A DNA stretch of 27,409 nucleotides from Pseudomonadota bacterium (lineage in GTDB: Bacteria > Pseudomonadota > Alphaproteobacteria > Caulobacterales > Caulobacteraceae). The position numbers and the translations under genes are program-made. This document shows positions 1 through 7,707 of this stretch, piece after piece (position 1 is the stretch's first letter; each line of letters begins with the position of its first letter). The stretch lies in assembly GCA_023432855.1 (NCBI GenBank), contig JAEZEZ010000107.1, positions 1-27,409 on the forward strand, read 5' to 3'. The notes under the pieces are model-generated. The model was given only the letters and a program-made list of their open reading frames with translations, was not told the origin of the DNA and searched no databases.

Positions 1-139
1 GCCCCAGCCCGCGGTGAAGAAGGCCGCGCCGCCGCCAGCCGCGAAGAAATCGACGCCGCCGCCCGCCCGCAGGCCGGACGGCACGCCGCGCCGGCCGGTC
101 CCCTACGAGCGCCTGAATAACAGCGGAGGGGCGCCGTGA
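1..139 (+). CDS. mreC: MreC, C-terminal tail (partial, cut by window start)
   Basis: Only the last 45 codons are present, read in the frame starting at base 2 and ending at the TGA at 137-139. They encode a low-complexity Ala/Pro/Lys/Arg-rich tail ending in NNSGGAP. The identity is inferred from position: the next three genes are mreD, mrdA and rodA, and in alphaproteobacteria mreC precedes mreD. Alphaproteobacterial MreC proteins often carry such a disordered proline-rich C-terminus after the periplasmic beta-domain. MreC is the periplasmic scaffold that links MreB to PBP2/RodA. The stop overlaps the GTG of mreD (GTGA), which suggests translational coupling. No catalytic or structural domain is visible in this fragment. 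Confidence 0.65.
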   Translation, partial: PQPAVKKAAPPPAAKKSTPPPARRPDGTPRRPVPYERLNNSGGAP

Positions 140-651
140 GACGGGGTTTCCAGGTCCGCGTCGTCGGACCTCAGCACTGGATCCTGATCCCGGCGCTGAT
201 CTCGCTCGCGGCCGTCCTGATCTTCGCCACCCCGCTTCGCCTGTTCGGCCTGCCGCTGCCGGAGCCGATCTTTCCCATGGTGCTGGCCTTCGCCTGGCCG
301 CTGATCCGGCCGAGCATGCTGGCGCCGTTCGTCCTGCTGCTATGCGGCCTGTTCATGGACCTGCTCTGGGGCGGGCCGCTGGGCCTGTGGCCGCTGGTGA
401 TGCTGGGCGTCTATGGCGTGATCCTGGCGGCGCGCAGCCTGATCGTGGGCCAGGAGACCATCTTCCTGTTTGGCTGGTACGCCGGCGCGGTGCTGATCGG
501 CTACGCCATGGCCTGGCTGTTCGTGACCCTGGATGCGGGCGCGGCGCCGAGCATCCTCGGCGGTCTCGCCCAGGCCGGGATCACCGTGGCGTTGTTCCCC
601 GTGGCCCGGCACATGCTCGAGCGCTTCGACGACGACGTGAGGTTCCGGTGA
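136..651 (+). CDS. mreD: Rod shape-determining protein MreD
   Basis: A 171-aa polytopic inner-membrane protein of the elongasome, which works with MreC, MreB, PBP2 and RodA in lateral wall synthesis. The length is normal for MreD. Hydrophobic stretches at about 15-33, 45-60, 62-79, 82-100, 108-131 and 137-155 give five or six membrane segments. The conserved MreD region GLFMDLLWGGPLG sits at 71-83, with Asp75 in the typical G-x3-D-x3-G spacing. The start is a GTG at 136 that overlaps the mreC stop, with a clear Shine-Dalgarno sequence (GCGGAGGG, 123-130) at suitable spacing. The gene ends in a GTGA overlap with mrdA. MreD is poorly conserved in sequence, so the assignment rests on topology, the Asp motif and the neighbours. 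Confidence 0.9.
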   Translation: MRRGFQVRVVGPQHWILIPALISLAAVLIFATPLRLFGLPLPEPIFPMVLAFAWPLIRPSMLAPFVLLLCGLFMDLLWGGPLGLWPLVMLGVYGVILAARSLIVGQETIFLFGWYAGAVLIGYAMAWLFVTLDAGAAPSILGGLAQAGITVALFPVARHMLERFDDDVRFR

Positions 652-2711
652 GCGGCGGTCCCTCCATCTTCTTCGAGGACGTCAACGAGCGGCAGGGCGG
701 CTTCCTGCGCCGGACCTTCCTGCTGGGCGGCATGACCGCGCTCGGCCTGACCGCCCTGACCGGCCGGCTGGCCTACCTGCAGGTGCTGGAGACCGGCCGC
801 TACCGGTCGCTGTCGGCCGAGAACCAGTTCAACCTGCGGCTCATCCCGCCGCCGCGGGGCCGCATCCTGGACCGAAACGGCGTGGTCATCGCCGGCAACC
901 GGCCGAGCTTCCGCCTGCTGGTCATCCGTGACGAGACCAAGGACCTCGACCTGACCCTGAACGCGGTCGAGCAACTCATCCCCTCGACGGCGACGCGCAG
1001 GCGGACCCTGCTGCGGGAGATCAACCAGAGCCCGCGCTTCGTGCCGGTGGCGGTGGCCAGCGACCTGACCTGGGAAGAGTTCGCGCGCGTGAACCTGCAC
1101 GCGCCGCAGCTGCCGGGCCTGATGGCCGACATGCACGAGACCCGGTACTACCCCTTCGGCGGCGCCTTCGCCCACGTCGTGGGCTATGTCGGCAAGGTGT
1201 CGGCGAAGGATGTCGAGCGGGCGAAGGAGGACGGCGGCGAGCCCGACCCGATCCTGATGCACCCCGGCTATCGCATCGGCAAGCAGGGCATCGAACGCTC
1301 GCTCGACGAACTGCTGCGCGGCACGCCCGGGGTCCAGCGGGTCGAGGTGGACGCCCGCGGTCGCCAGGTCGGCGAGGACACCGAGAACACCAAGCCGCCG
1401 CAGCCGGGCGCCGAGGTCGTCCTGACGCTCGACGCCGACGTGCAGAACCGGGCGCTGGAGGTGTTCGGCGAGGAGGCCGGCTCGGCCGTGGTCATGGACG
1501 TGCGCAACGGCGAGGTCCTGTGCATGGTCTCGGCCCCGTCCTTCGACGCCAACCTGTTCGTGGGCGGCGTGCCGTCGCGCACCTACAAGCTGCTCAACGA
1601 GTACGAGCGCCGGCCGCTGCTGGACAAGGCGCTGACCGGCCTGTTCCCGCCGGGTTCGACCTTCAAGATGACGACGGCGCTGGCGCTGCTGGCCGCGGGG
1701 ATCAAGCCGTCGGAGCGCGTGCACTGCTCGGGCGGCTACTTCTTCGGCAACCGGACCTTCCGGTGCTGGAAGAGGGGCGGCCACGGCTCGCAGGACATGC
1801 ACAACGCGATCAAGAATTCCTGCGACACCTACTTCTATCACATGTGCAACCGCGCAGGCGTGGACCGCATCGCCCAGACGGCTCGGGCGCTGGGCTTTGA
1901 GCAGACCTTCAGCGAACGAGACTTCGGAGGGCAGAAGAAGGGCACCGTGCCCGACACGGAGTGGAAGGCCGAGACCTTCAAGCGCGATCCCAAGTGGCAC
2001 CCCGGCGAGACCCTGTCGGTGGCGATCGGGCAGGGCGCGCTGCAGGTCAACGCGCTGCAGCTGGCGGTGATGACCGCGCGGCTGGCCAACGGGCAGAAGG
2101 CGGTCATGCCGCGCCTGATCCGGTCCATCAACGGCCGCCCCGAACCCGGCGCCGACAACTTCGCCAACCTGCCGTTCCCGAAGGAACAGCTCGACATCGT
2201 GCGGGCGGGCATGGCGGCCGTGGCCAACGACGTGAGCGGCACCGCCTACCGCGCCAGCCGGCTCGGACTGGGCGACATCCTCATGGCGGGCAAGACGGGC
2301 ACGGCGCAGTCGCGCAGCTATCGCGCCGGCGAGTCGCGCGGGCCCCGGAACGCCGTCTGGAGCAAGCGCGACCACGCCCTGTTCGTCGCCTTCGCGCCCC
2401 ATGACGCGCCGCGCTACGCCATCTCGGTGATCATCCAGCACGCGCCGTCGGGCGGTTCGGCCGACGCGGCGCCCCGCGCGCGGGAGATCATGCGCACCGC
2501 CCTGATCAAGGATCCGGACATGCGCGCCCGCATCGAGCGGCCGCTGCCGCCCGAGGCGACGGGCCCGGCCGAGGCCGGCGAGCCCGACGTGTTCACGCCT
2601 GCGCCGGCCCAGCGCCCGCCTGCGCCGACACCCGCGCAGCCGCAGCCGCAGCCGCAATCGCCCGCCGCCCAGCTGACGCCCGCATCGACAGCGGGAGGAC
2701 CGCCGCAATGA
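648..2711 (+). CDS. mrdA: Penicillin-binding protein 2 (class B transpeptidase)
   Basis: A 687-aa class B PBP, the transpeptidase that crosslinks the wall during elongation. One membrane anchor lies at about 22-44 after a short cytoplasmic N-terminus. The PBP dimerisation/pedestal region follows (RGRILDRNG near 71-79). The transpeptidase domain carries STFK (catalytic Ser337, Lys340), SCD at 391-393 and KTGT at 549-552. SCD in place of SxN is normal for the PBP2 branch. The last 60 or so residues are a Pro/Gln/Ala-rich tail, an extension beyond the catalytic domain. I chose the GTG at 648, which overlaps the mreD stop (GTGA). The same frame stays open upstream inside mreD, but that part reads as out-of-frame arginine/glycine-rich sequence. 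It overlaps rodA by ATGA, fitting one co-translated operon. Confidence 0.95.
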   Translation: MSGGPSIFFEDVNERQGGFLRRTFLLGGMTALGLTALTGRLAYLQVLETGRYRSLSAENQFNLRLIPPPRGRILDRNGVVIAGNRPSFRLLVIRDETKDLDLTLNAVEQLIPSTATRRRTLLREINQSPRFVPVAVASDLTWEEFARVNLHAPQLPGLMADMHETRYYPFGGAFAHVVGYVGKVSAKDVERAKEDGGEPDPILMHPGYRIGKQGIERSLDELLRGTPGVQRVEVDARGRQVGEDTENTKPPQPGAEVVLTLDADVQNRALEVFGEEAGSAVVMDVRNGEVLCMVSAPSFDANLFVGGVPSRTYKLLNEYERRPLLDKALTGLFPPGSTFKMTTALALLAAGIKPSERVHCSGGYFFGNRTFRCWKRGGHGSQDMHNAIKNSCDTYFYHMCNRAGVDRIAQTARALGFEQTFSERDFGGQKKGTVPDTEWKAETFKRDPKWHPGETLSVAIGQGALQVNALQLAVMTARLANGQKAVMPRLIRSINGRPEPGADNFANLPFPKEQLDIVRAGMAAVANDVSGTAYRASRLGLGDILMAGKTGTAQSRSYRAGESRGPRNAVWSKRDHALFVAFAPHDAPRYAISVIIQHAPSGGSADAAPRAREIMRTALIKDPDMRARIERPLPPEATGPAEAGEPDVFTPAPAQRPPAPTPAQPQPQPQSPAAQLTPASTAGGPPQ

Positions 2712-3859
2712 CCGCCTCCGCCCTTACCCGTCCGGGCCAGCGAGAACGCCTCCCGGTAAAGGTCGGCGAGCTGGACTGGGGCCTGGCCGCGATGATCGCC
2801 GCCATCGCCTGCACCGGCGCCCTGATGCTCTACTCGGTCGCCGACATGAGCTGGCAGCCGTGGGCGGGCAAGCACCTGCTGCGCTTCGGCGCGACCTTCG
2901 TGCTGATGCTGCTGCTGGCGCTGGTGAACCTGCGCATCTGGATGGGCATCGCCTATCCGCTCTACGCCCTGGCGCTGGTGCTGCTGATATGCGTGGAGCT
3001 GTTCGGCTACACCGCCATGGGTGCGACGCGCTGGCTCAACCTGGGCTTCACCCGCATCCAGCCGTCGGAGATCATGAAGGTCGCGATCGTGCTGGCGCTG
3101 GCCAAGTTCTACCACGGCATCTCGGCGCGGGACGCCAAGTTCTCGCTCAAGCTCGCCATTCCGGCCGCCATGATCGGCGTGCCGGTGCTGCTGGTCGCCC
3201 ACCAGCCCGACCTCGGCACCGCCATGCTGATCGCCCTGACCGGGGCGGCGGTGATGTTCATGGCCGGCCTGACCTGGAAGGTGATCATCGGCCTCGGGGC
3301 GGCGGCGCTTGCCGCCATTCCGCCCTTCGTCATGTTCGTGCTGCACGACTACCAGCGGCAGCGGGTGCTGACATTCCTCAACCCCGAGGCCGATCCGTCC
3401 GGGTCGGGCTACCACATCCTGCAGTCGCTGATCGCGATGGGCTCGGGCGGTCTCCTGGGCAAGGGGCTGGGGCTGGGCACCCAGAGCCAGCTGGAGTTCC
3501 TGCCCGAGAAGCACACCGACTTCATCTTCGCCTCGGTGGCCGAGGAGCTGGGCTTCATCGGCGCCTTCGGGGTCCTGCTCGTCTATGGCGGCATCGTCGC
3601 CACGGCGCTGCGCATCGCCAGCCTCTCGCACAGCCACTTCGGCCGGCTGGCCGCGGCCGGCATGACGGCGACCTTCGCGCTCTACGTCCTCATCAACGGG
3701 GCCATGGTCATGGGCATGGCCCCGGTGGTGGGCGTGCCGATGCCGCTCCTTTCCTATGGCGGCACGGTCATGATCACGGTGATGATCGGCTTCGGCCTGG
3801 TCATGTCGGTGCGCGTGCACAGGTATCTGGAGTTGCCTCGGGGCCGCGGCCTCTTCTAA
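2708..3859 (+). CDS. rodA: Peptidoglycan glycosyltransferase RodA (SEDS family)
   Basis: A 383-aa multi-pass membrane protein of the FtsW/RodA/SpoVE family, which polymerises lipid II into glycan strands together with PBP2. About ten hydrophobic segments are visible. Family landmarks are ATRWLNLG with Trp109, IQPSEIMK just after it, the extracytoplasmic loop FLNPEADPSGSGYH, and HTDFIFA with Asp271, which matches the essential SEDS aspartate. PLLSYGGT lies near the C-terminus. The ATG at 2708 overlaps the mrdA TGA (ATGA), so RodA and its partner PBP2 are probably translated in a coupled way. The length is normal for RodA. There is no sign of damage. Confidence 0.95.
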   Translation: MTASALTRPGQRERLPVKVGELDWGLAAMIAAIACTGALMLYSVADMSWQPWAGKHLLRFGATFVLMLLLALVNLRIWMGIAYPLYALALVLLICVELFGYTAMGATRWLNLGFTRIQPSEIMKVAIVLALAKFYHGISARDAKFSLKLAIPAAMIGVPVLLVAHQPDLGTAMLIALTGAAVMFMAGLTWKVIIGLGAAALAAIPPFVMFVLHDYQRQRVLTFLNPEADPSGSGYHILQSLIAMGSGGLLGKGLGLGTQSQLEFLPEKHTDFIFASVAEELGFIGAFGVLLVYGGIVATALRIASLSHSHFGRLAAAGMTATFALYVLINGAMVMGMAPVVGVPMPLLSYGGTVMITVMIGFGLVMSVRVHRYLELPRGRGLF

Positions 3860-3868
3860 CAGGGGCGC

Positions 3869-4468
3869 ATGACCGACATCCCCGCCCAGCCGCAGACCGC
3901 GTCCAAGCTCCTGACCGGCACGGACGAGACGCCGCCGCCGTCCGCCGCCTCGGCCGGCTCGCCCGACCTGTCCGCCGACGGACAGCCGCTGGTCCCGGTG
4001 ACCGCCTGGACCTCGCCCGAGGACTGCGAGGCGCTCGCCCGGGGCCTGCCCCAGCGGGCCAGCCCCGCCGAGTGGGCCTTTGCGCGGCTGTCGCGCATGA
4101 TCGAGGACTTCGAGAGCAAGCTGGACAAGGACCAGGAGGTCGGCTGCACCTTCGTCGGCCTGCCCGGCGCCGGTTCCATGCGCATCGAGGACATCGGCTA
4201 CTGGGCGCCGGACCTGCTGCTGTTCTACGGCAAGACCTCGCAGGGCAGGCCTGAGCGGCTGGTGCAGCACTACACCCAGCTGAACGTCCTGCTCGTCGCC
4301 GAGCCGAAGGAGGTCGAGCAGGAGCCGCCCCGCAGGATCGGCTTCGCCCTGCGCGAACGCATGGAAAAGGTCGCCGCCGAGGGCGCCAAGGCTCCGCCGC
4401 CGACCCCCGCCACCGCCGCGCCGGCGCCCAGGAAAGCCAAGGGCGCGAAAGTCGCAAAGAAGAAGTAG
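3869..4468 (+). CDS. DUF6173-like cytosolic protein downstream of rodA
   Basis: A 199-aa soluble protein with no signal peptide or membrane segment. The N-terminal 60 residues and the last 35 (Pro/Ala then Lys-rich, ending AKVAKKK) are low complexity. The folded core is about 65-165 and includes IEDFESKLDKDQEVGC, IEDIGYWAPDLLLFYG, LVQHYTQLNVLLVAEP and RRIGFALRER. From memory this pattern (short acidic helix, then an Ile-Gly-Tyr strand, then a Gln-His strand and a final R-x-IGF) resembles the DUF6173 family of alphaproteobacteria, whose function is not known to me. The ATG lies 9 bases after the rodA stop behind AGGGGC, so it is probably the last gene of the mre operon. A role tied to wall elongation is only inferred from position. 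Confidence 0.75.
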   Translation: MTDIPAQPQTASKLLTGTDETPPPSAASAGSPDLSADGQPLVPVTAWTSPEDCEALARGLPQRASPAEWAFARLSRMIEDFESKLDKDQEVGCTFVGLPGAGSMRIEDIGYWAPDLLLFYGKTSQGRPERLVQHYTQLNVLLVAEPKEVEQEPPRRIGFALRERMEKVAAEGAKAPPPTPATAAPAPRKAKGAKVAKKK

Positions 4469-4475
4469 GCGCGCC

Positions 4476-5450
4476 CTAGAGCTTCGCGGCCTCGTCGGTG
4501 GCGCGGATGAGCGCGTCGACGATGCCCGGCTCGGTGGAGGCGTGGCCGGCGTCGCCGATGACCTCGAGCTTCGCCTCAGGCCAGGCCCTGTGCAGCGCCC
4601 AGGCGCCGCTCATCGGGGTCACCACGTCGAAGCGGCCCTGGACGATCCAGGTCGGGATGTGGCGGATCTTGTCGACGTTGTTCACGATCCAGCCGTCCTC
4701 GGGCAGGAAGCCGGCGTTCATGAAGTACCAGCATTCCAGCCGCGCGAAGGCGACGGCGAAGTCGGTCTCGGCGAACTTCTCGGGCCGGGCCGCGGGGCCC
4801 TTCACCGAGACCGTGTCGCCTTCCCAGCCGGCCCAGGCGACCGCGGCCTCTTCACGGACCCGGGGATCGTCGTGGGTCAGGCGCTTGTAGTAGGCGCCCA
4901 TGAGGTCGCCACGCTCGGCCTCGGGAATGGGCGCAAGGAACTGCTCCCAGGCGTCGGGGAAGAGCATGGAGGCGCCGTCCTGGTAGAACCAGTGCAGCTC
5001 CTTCTTGGTCAGGAGGAAGATGCCGCGCAGCACCAGGGCCTCGACCCGGTGCGGGTAGGTGATGGCGTAGGCGAGCGCCAGGGTGGAGCCCCAGGAGCCG
5101 CCGAAGACGGTCCACTTCTCGACGCCCGCACGCTCGCGCAGGCGCTCGATGTCCTCGATCAGTTTCCAGGTCGTATTGTCTTCCAGCGAGGCGTGGGGCC
5201 TGGAGCGGCCGCAGCCGCGCTGGTCGAAAAGGGTCATGCGCCAGCGGGCGGGATCGAAGAAACGCCGCATGCCGGGATTGATCGCTCCGCCCGGGCCGCC
5301 GTGCAGGACGACGCAGGGCTTGCCGCCGGGCGAGCCGACTTCCTCGTAGTACACCTCGTGCGCCGAATCCGTCGGCATCCAGCCGTAGGCGAACGGCTCG
5401 ATATCCGGGTAAAGGTCGCGGCGGTCGGGCGGAATCTCGAAAGCGGGCAT
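4476..5450 (-). CDS. pip: Proline iminopeptidase (S33 family alpha/beta hydrolase)
   Basis: A 324-aa cytosolic peptidase that removes N-terminal proline from peptides. It has the full set of S33 landmarks: HGGPGG (50-55, oxyanion region), DQRGCGRS (76-83), the nucleophile elbow GGSWGS with Ser119, the acid Asp275 in GRFDVVTP, and the base His303 in GDAGHAS. The cap domain lies between about 145 and 230. I chose the ATG at 5450 (MPAFEIPP) because family members start close to the YPDIEP stretch. A GTG at 5474 in the same frame would add eight residues (MFVIGQTR) and cannot be excluded. The stop lies 7 bases from that of the convergent DUF6173-like gene. The gene diverges from the MFS permease across a short spacer. 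Confidence 0.93.
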   Translation of the reverse strand: MPAFEIPPDRRDLYPDIEPFAYGWMPTDSAHEVYYEEVGSPGGKPCVVLHGGPGGAINPGMRRFFDPARWRMTLFDQRGCGRSRPHASLEDNTTWKLIEDIERLRERAGVEKWTVFGGSWGSTLALAYAITYPHRVEALVLRGIFLLTKKELHWFYQDGASMLFPDAWEQFLAPIPEAERGDLMGAYYKRLTHDDPRVREEAAVAWAGWEGDTVSVKGPAARPEKFAETDFAVAFARLECWYFMNAGFLPEDGWIVNNVDKIRHIPTWIVQGRFDVVTPMSGAWALHRAWPEAKLEVIGDAGHASTEPGIVDALIRATDEAAKL

Positions 5451-5523
5451 ACGGGTCTGTCCAATCACAAACACACGAGGTCAAGAGCGGGCGCCCTGAA
5501 AGGCGGCCTTCAGCCGGCGCCCA

Positions 5524-5537
5524 GGCGCCGCGGCGCC
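5524..5537. promoter_or_regulatory. 14-bp perfect palindrome in the pip/MFS divergent spacer
   Basis: The sequence GGCGCCGCGGCGCC is its own reverse complement. It lies 19 bases upstream of the permease ATG, in the only spacer from which both the iminopeptidase and the permease can be transcribed. It could be an operator or an RNA hairpin in the permease leader. In DNA this rich in GC a short GC palindrome can arise by chance, so the call is weak. Confidence 0.25.
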
Positions 5538-5556
5538 GACCTCCTGCTAGGCCGAG

Positions 5557-6723
5557 ATGATGAACGGCGCCTTTAGAACCGGACTGTTCTACGCACTCGT
5601 CTTCGGCGGCGCCGGCATAGCCTTGCCTTTCGCGGCGCTGTGGTTCCGCTCGAAGGGTCTCAACGGCGCCGAGATCAGCCTCGTGCTGGCGTCCCCGATG
5701 CTGGCGCGGATCCTCATCGGGCCGCTGCTGGCGGTCTGGGGCGACGGGTTTCGCCTGCGCCGCACGCCGCTGGCCTTGCTGGCGCTGACGGCGGCCGGGG
5801 CTGTCGGGGCGATGCTCCTGGTCGAGGGCATGGCGCTGTGGCTGCTGCTGTGGTTCGTCGCCATGAGCGCGTTCACCTCACTCGCTCCCCTGGCCGATGT
5901 CCTGACGCTGCGCCTGGCGCGGCGGGAAGGGTTCGTCTTCGCCGTGGCCCGAAGCGCGGGGTCGGTCGCCTTCATCGTCGCCAGCGTAGGACTGGGATCG
6001 CTGCTCACGGTGTCCGATCCCGATCTGATCATCATCTGCCTGGCGTCGGCCTGCGCCGCGGCCGCCGGGGCGGCCCTGGTCCTGCTGCCGGCCGAGCCGG
6101 TTCATGCCGAAGGCGTCGTGGTGCGGGCGGCGGACCGGTTCCGGGGTCTGGGCCTGTTGCTGGGGGACCGGCCGTTCATGACCGCCATCGCCGCGGTCGG
6201 CCTGATCCAGGCGGCCCACGCCTTCTACTACGGGTTCTCGACCCTGGTCTGGCGGGGGCAGGGGATCTCCGAGGCTGCGATCGGCTGGCTGTGGGCCGCG
6301 GGCGTCGCGGCCGAGGTGGTGTTCATGTGGTCGCTGGAACCCTGGCGGCGTCGGGTAGGGCCGCTCGCCCTACTGATGCTCGGCGGGGGCGGCGCCGCAC
6401 TGCGCTGGGCAATCATGGCGCTGGAGCCGCCCTTGTGGGCGTTATGGCCGCTGCAGGTGCTGCACGCGCTGAGCTTCGCCGCGAGCTTCCTGGCCGGGCT
6501 GCAACTGGTCGAGCGGCTGAGCCTGCCGCAGACCGTCTCCGTCGCCCAGACCCTCAGCTCGGCCCTGTCGTCCGGCGTCCTCATGGGGCTGGCCACCATG
6601 CTGTCGGGTCCGCTGTTCGACGCGTACGGTGCGGGCGGCTATGCGGCGATGGCCATGCTGGCCGGCATCGGCGTGGCGATCGCCTTCAGTCTGCGCGGAC
6701 GACTGGCGGAGGAAGCCGGCTAG
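5557..6723 (+). CDS. MFS transporter, phenylpropionate permease (HcaT)-like
   Basis: A 388-aa protein with about twelve hydrophobic helices and short loops, typical of the major facilitator superfamily. The N-terminus (FYALVFGGAGIALPFAALWF) and the following LNGAEISLVLASPMLARILIGP stretch resemble the HcaT/MFS_1-like branch, where helix 2 runs into a GP...WGD loop (WGDGFRLRR near 62-70). The substrate cannot be read from the sequence. It lies beside a proline iminopeptidase and a dipeptide epimerase, so a small peptide or amino-acid derivative is a reasonable inference. Two ATGs are adjacent at 5557 and 5560. The stop TAG sits in a CTAG tetramer shared with the stop of the convergent epimerase gene. 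Confidence 0.85.
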   Translation: MMNGAFRTGLFYALVFGGAGIALPFAALWFRSKGLNGAEISLVLASPMLARILIGPLLAVWGDGFRLRRTPLALLALTAAGAVGAMLLVEGMALWLLLWFVAMSAFTSLAPLADVLTLRLARREGFVFAVARSAGSVAFIVASVGLGSLLTVSDPDLIIICLASACAAAAGAALVLLPAEPVHAEGVVVRAADRFRGLGLLLGDRPFMTAIAAVGLIQAAHAFYYGFSTLVWRGQGISEAAIGWLWAAGVAAEVVFMWSLEPWRRRVGPLALLMLGGGGAALRWAIMALEPPLWALWPLQVLHALSFAASFLAGLQLVERLSLPQTVSVAQTLSSALSSGVLMGLATMLSGPLFDAYGAGGYAAMAMLAGIGVAIAFSLRGRLAEEAG

Positions 6724-7694
6724 CCCCAGAGCGCGGGCGTTGGCGGCTGCACGATGGAGCCCTCGTAGGTCAGGCCAGGCTGGCGGTCGCGGGCGAGCAA
6801 CAGCGGGCCGTCGAGGTCCACGAAGTCCGCGTCCTGGGCCAGCAGCGCGGCCGGCGCCATGGACAGGGAGGTCGCCACCATGCAGCCGACCATCACCTTC
6901 AGCCCCAGGGCCCTCGCTTCGGCCTTCAGGGCGAGCGCCTCGGTCAGTCCGCCGGCCTTGTCGAGCTTGGTGTTGATGCAGGCGTAGCGGCGCGCGCAGT
7001 CGGCAAGCTCGGCGCGGGTGTGCAGGCTTTCGTCGCCGCACAGCGGGACCGGACTGGACCAGCCTTCGAGCTGGGAGTCCTCCGAGACCTTCAGCGGCTG
7101 TTCCAGCAACACCACCCCCAGGCGCGCCAGGTCGGGCGCCAGACGCCGGAGCGTGTCGAAGTCGAGCGCCTCGTTGGCGTCGACGATGAGGCTGGCGCCC
7201 GGCGCCGCCGCGGCCACGGCCTCGACGCGGGCAAGATCGTCGGGCCCGCCGATCTTCAGCTTGAGCATCGGGCGGCCGGCGTTGTCCCGGGCGGCCGCGC
7301 CCATGGCCTCGGGCGTGTCTAGGGAGAGCGTGTAGGCCGTCTGCAGCGGGCGCAGGCCGTCCAGCCCCGCGGCCTCCCAGGCCCGCACGCCGGTGCGCTT
7401 GGCCTCCAGGTCCCACAGGGCGCAGTCGATGGCGTTGCGGGCGGCGCCGGCGGGCATCAGGTCGAGCAGGCGCAAGCGGTCCGGGCTGGCCTCGACCTTC
7501 TGGCGGACGGACGCGATCGCCGCCAGCACGCCCTCGACGCTCTCGCCGTAGCGGTGATAGGGGACGCACTCGCCCTGGCCCATGCCGTCGTCAAGGCGGA
7601 CCACGACCACCTCGGCCTCGGTCTTCGTTCCGCGCGAGATGGCGAACCCGCCGGCGATGGGCCAGCGTTCGGCGCGGGCGTCCAGCCGGATCAC
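6720..7694 (-). CDS. dgcA: Dipeptide epimerase (L-Ala-D/L-Glu epimerase type, enolase superfamily)
   Basis: A 324-aa member of the muconate-lactonizing/enolase superfamily. The catalytic KxK is K145-x-K147 in LKLKIGG. The metal ligands are Asp172 in VDANEAL, Glu198 in LLEQPL and Asp221 in CGDES. The second catalytic lysine region is NTKLDKAGG with K243 and K246. A DLDGP motif near the C-terminus is the Asp-x-Asp typical of dipeptide epimerases that bind the substrate amino group. The enzyme interconverts L-Ala-D-Glu and L-Ala-L-Glu, a step that lets murein peptides be degraded. The start is GTG at 7694. The gene begins 13 bases after the stop of the TipN-like gene on the same strand, so the two may be co-transcribed. 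The exact substrate dipeptide is not certain. Confidence 0.9.
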   Translation of the reverse strand: MIRLDARAERWPIAGGFAISRGTKTEAEVVVVRLDDGMGQGECVPYHRYGESVEGVLAAIASVRQKVEASPDRLRLLDLMPAGAARNAIDCALWDLEAKRTGVRAWEAAGLDGLRPLQTAYTLSLDTPEAMGAAARDNAGRPMLKLKIGGPDDLARVEAVAAAAPGASLIVDANEALDFDTLRRLAPDLARLGVVLLEQPLKVSEDSQLEGWSSPVPLCGDESLHTRAELADCARRYACINTKLDKAGGLTEALALKAEARALGLKVMVGCMVATSLSMAPAALLAQDADFVDLDGPLLLARDRQPGLTYEGSIVQPPTPALWG

Positions 7695-7707
7695 GGCGCG
7701 GCCGCGA

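Noticed and set aside
501..2708. Long minus-strand open frame opposite mreD/mrdA
   Set aside because: It mirrors the codon structure of mrdA, reads as Arg/Gly/Ala-rich sequence with no domain, and mrdA has all its catalytic motifs.
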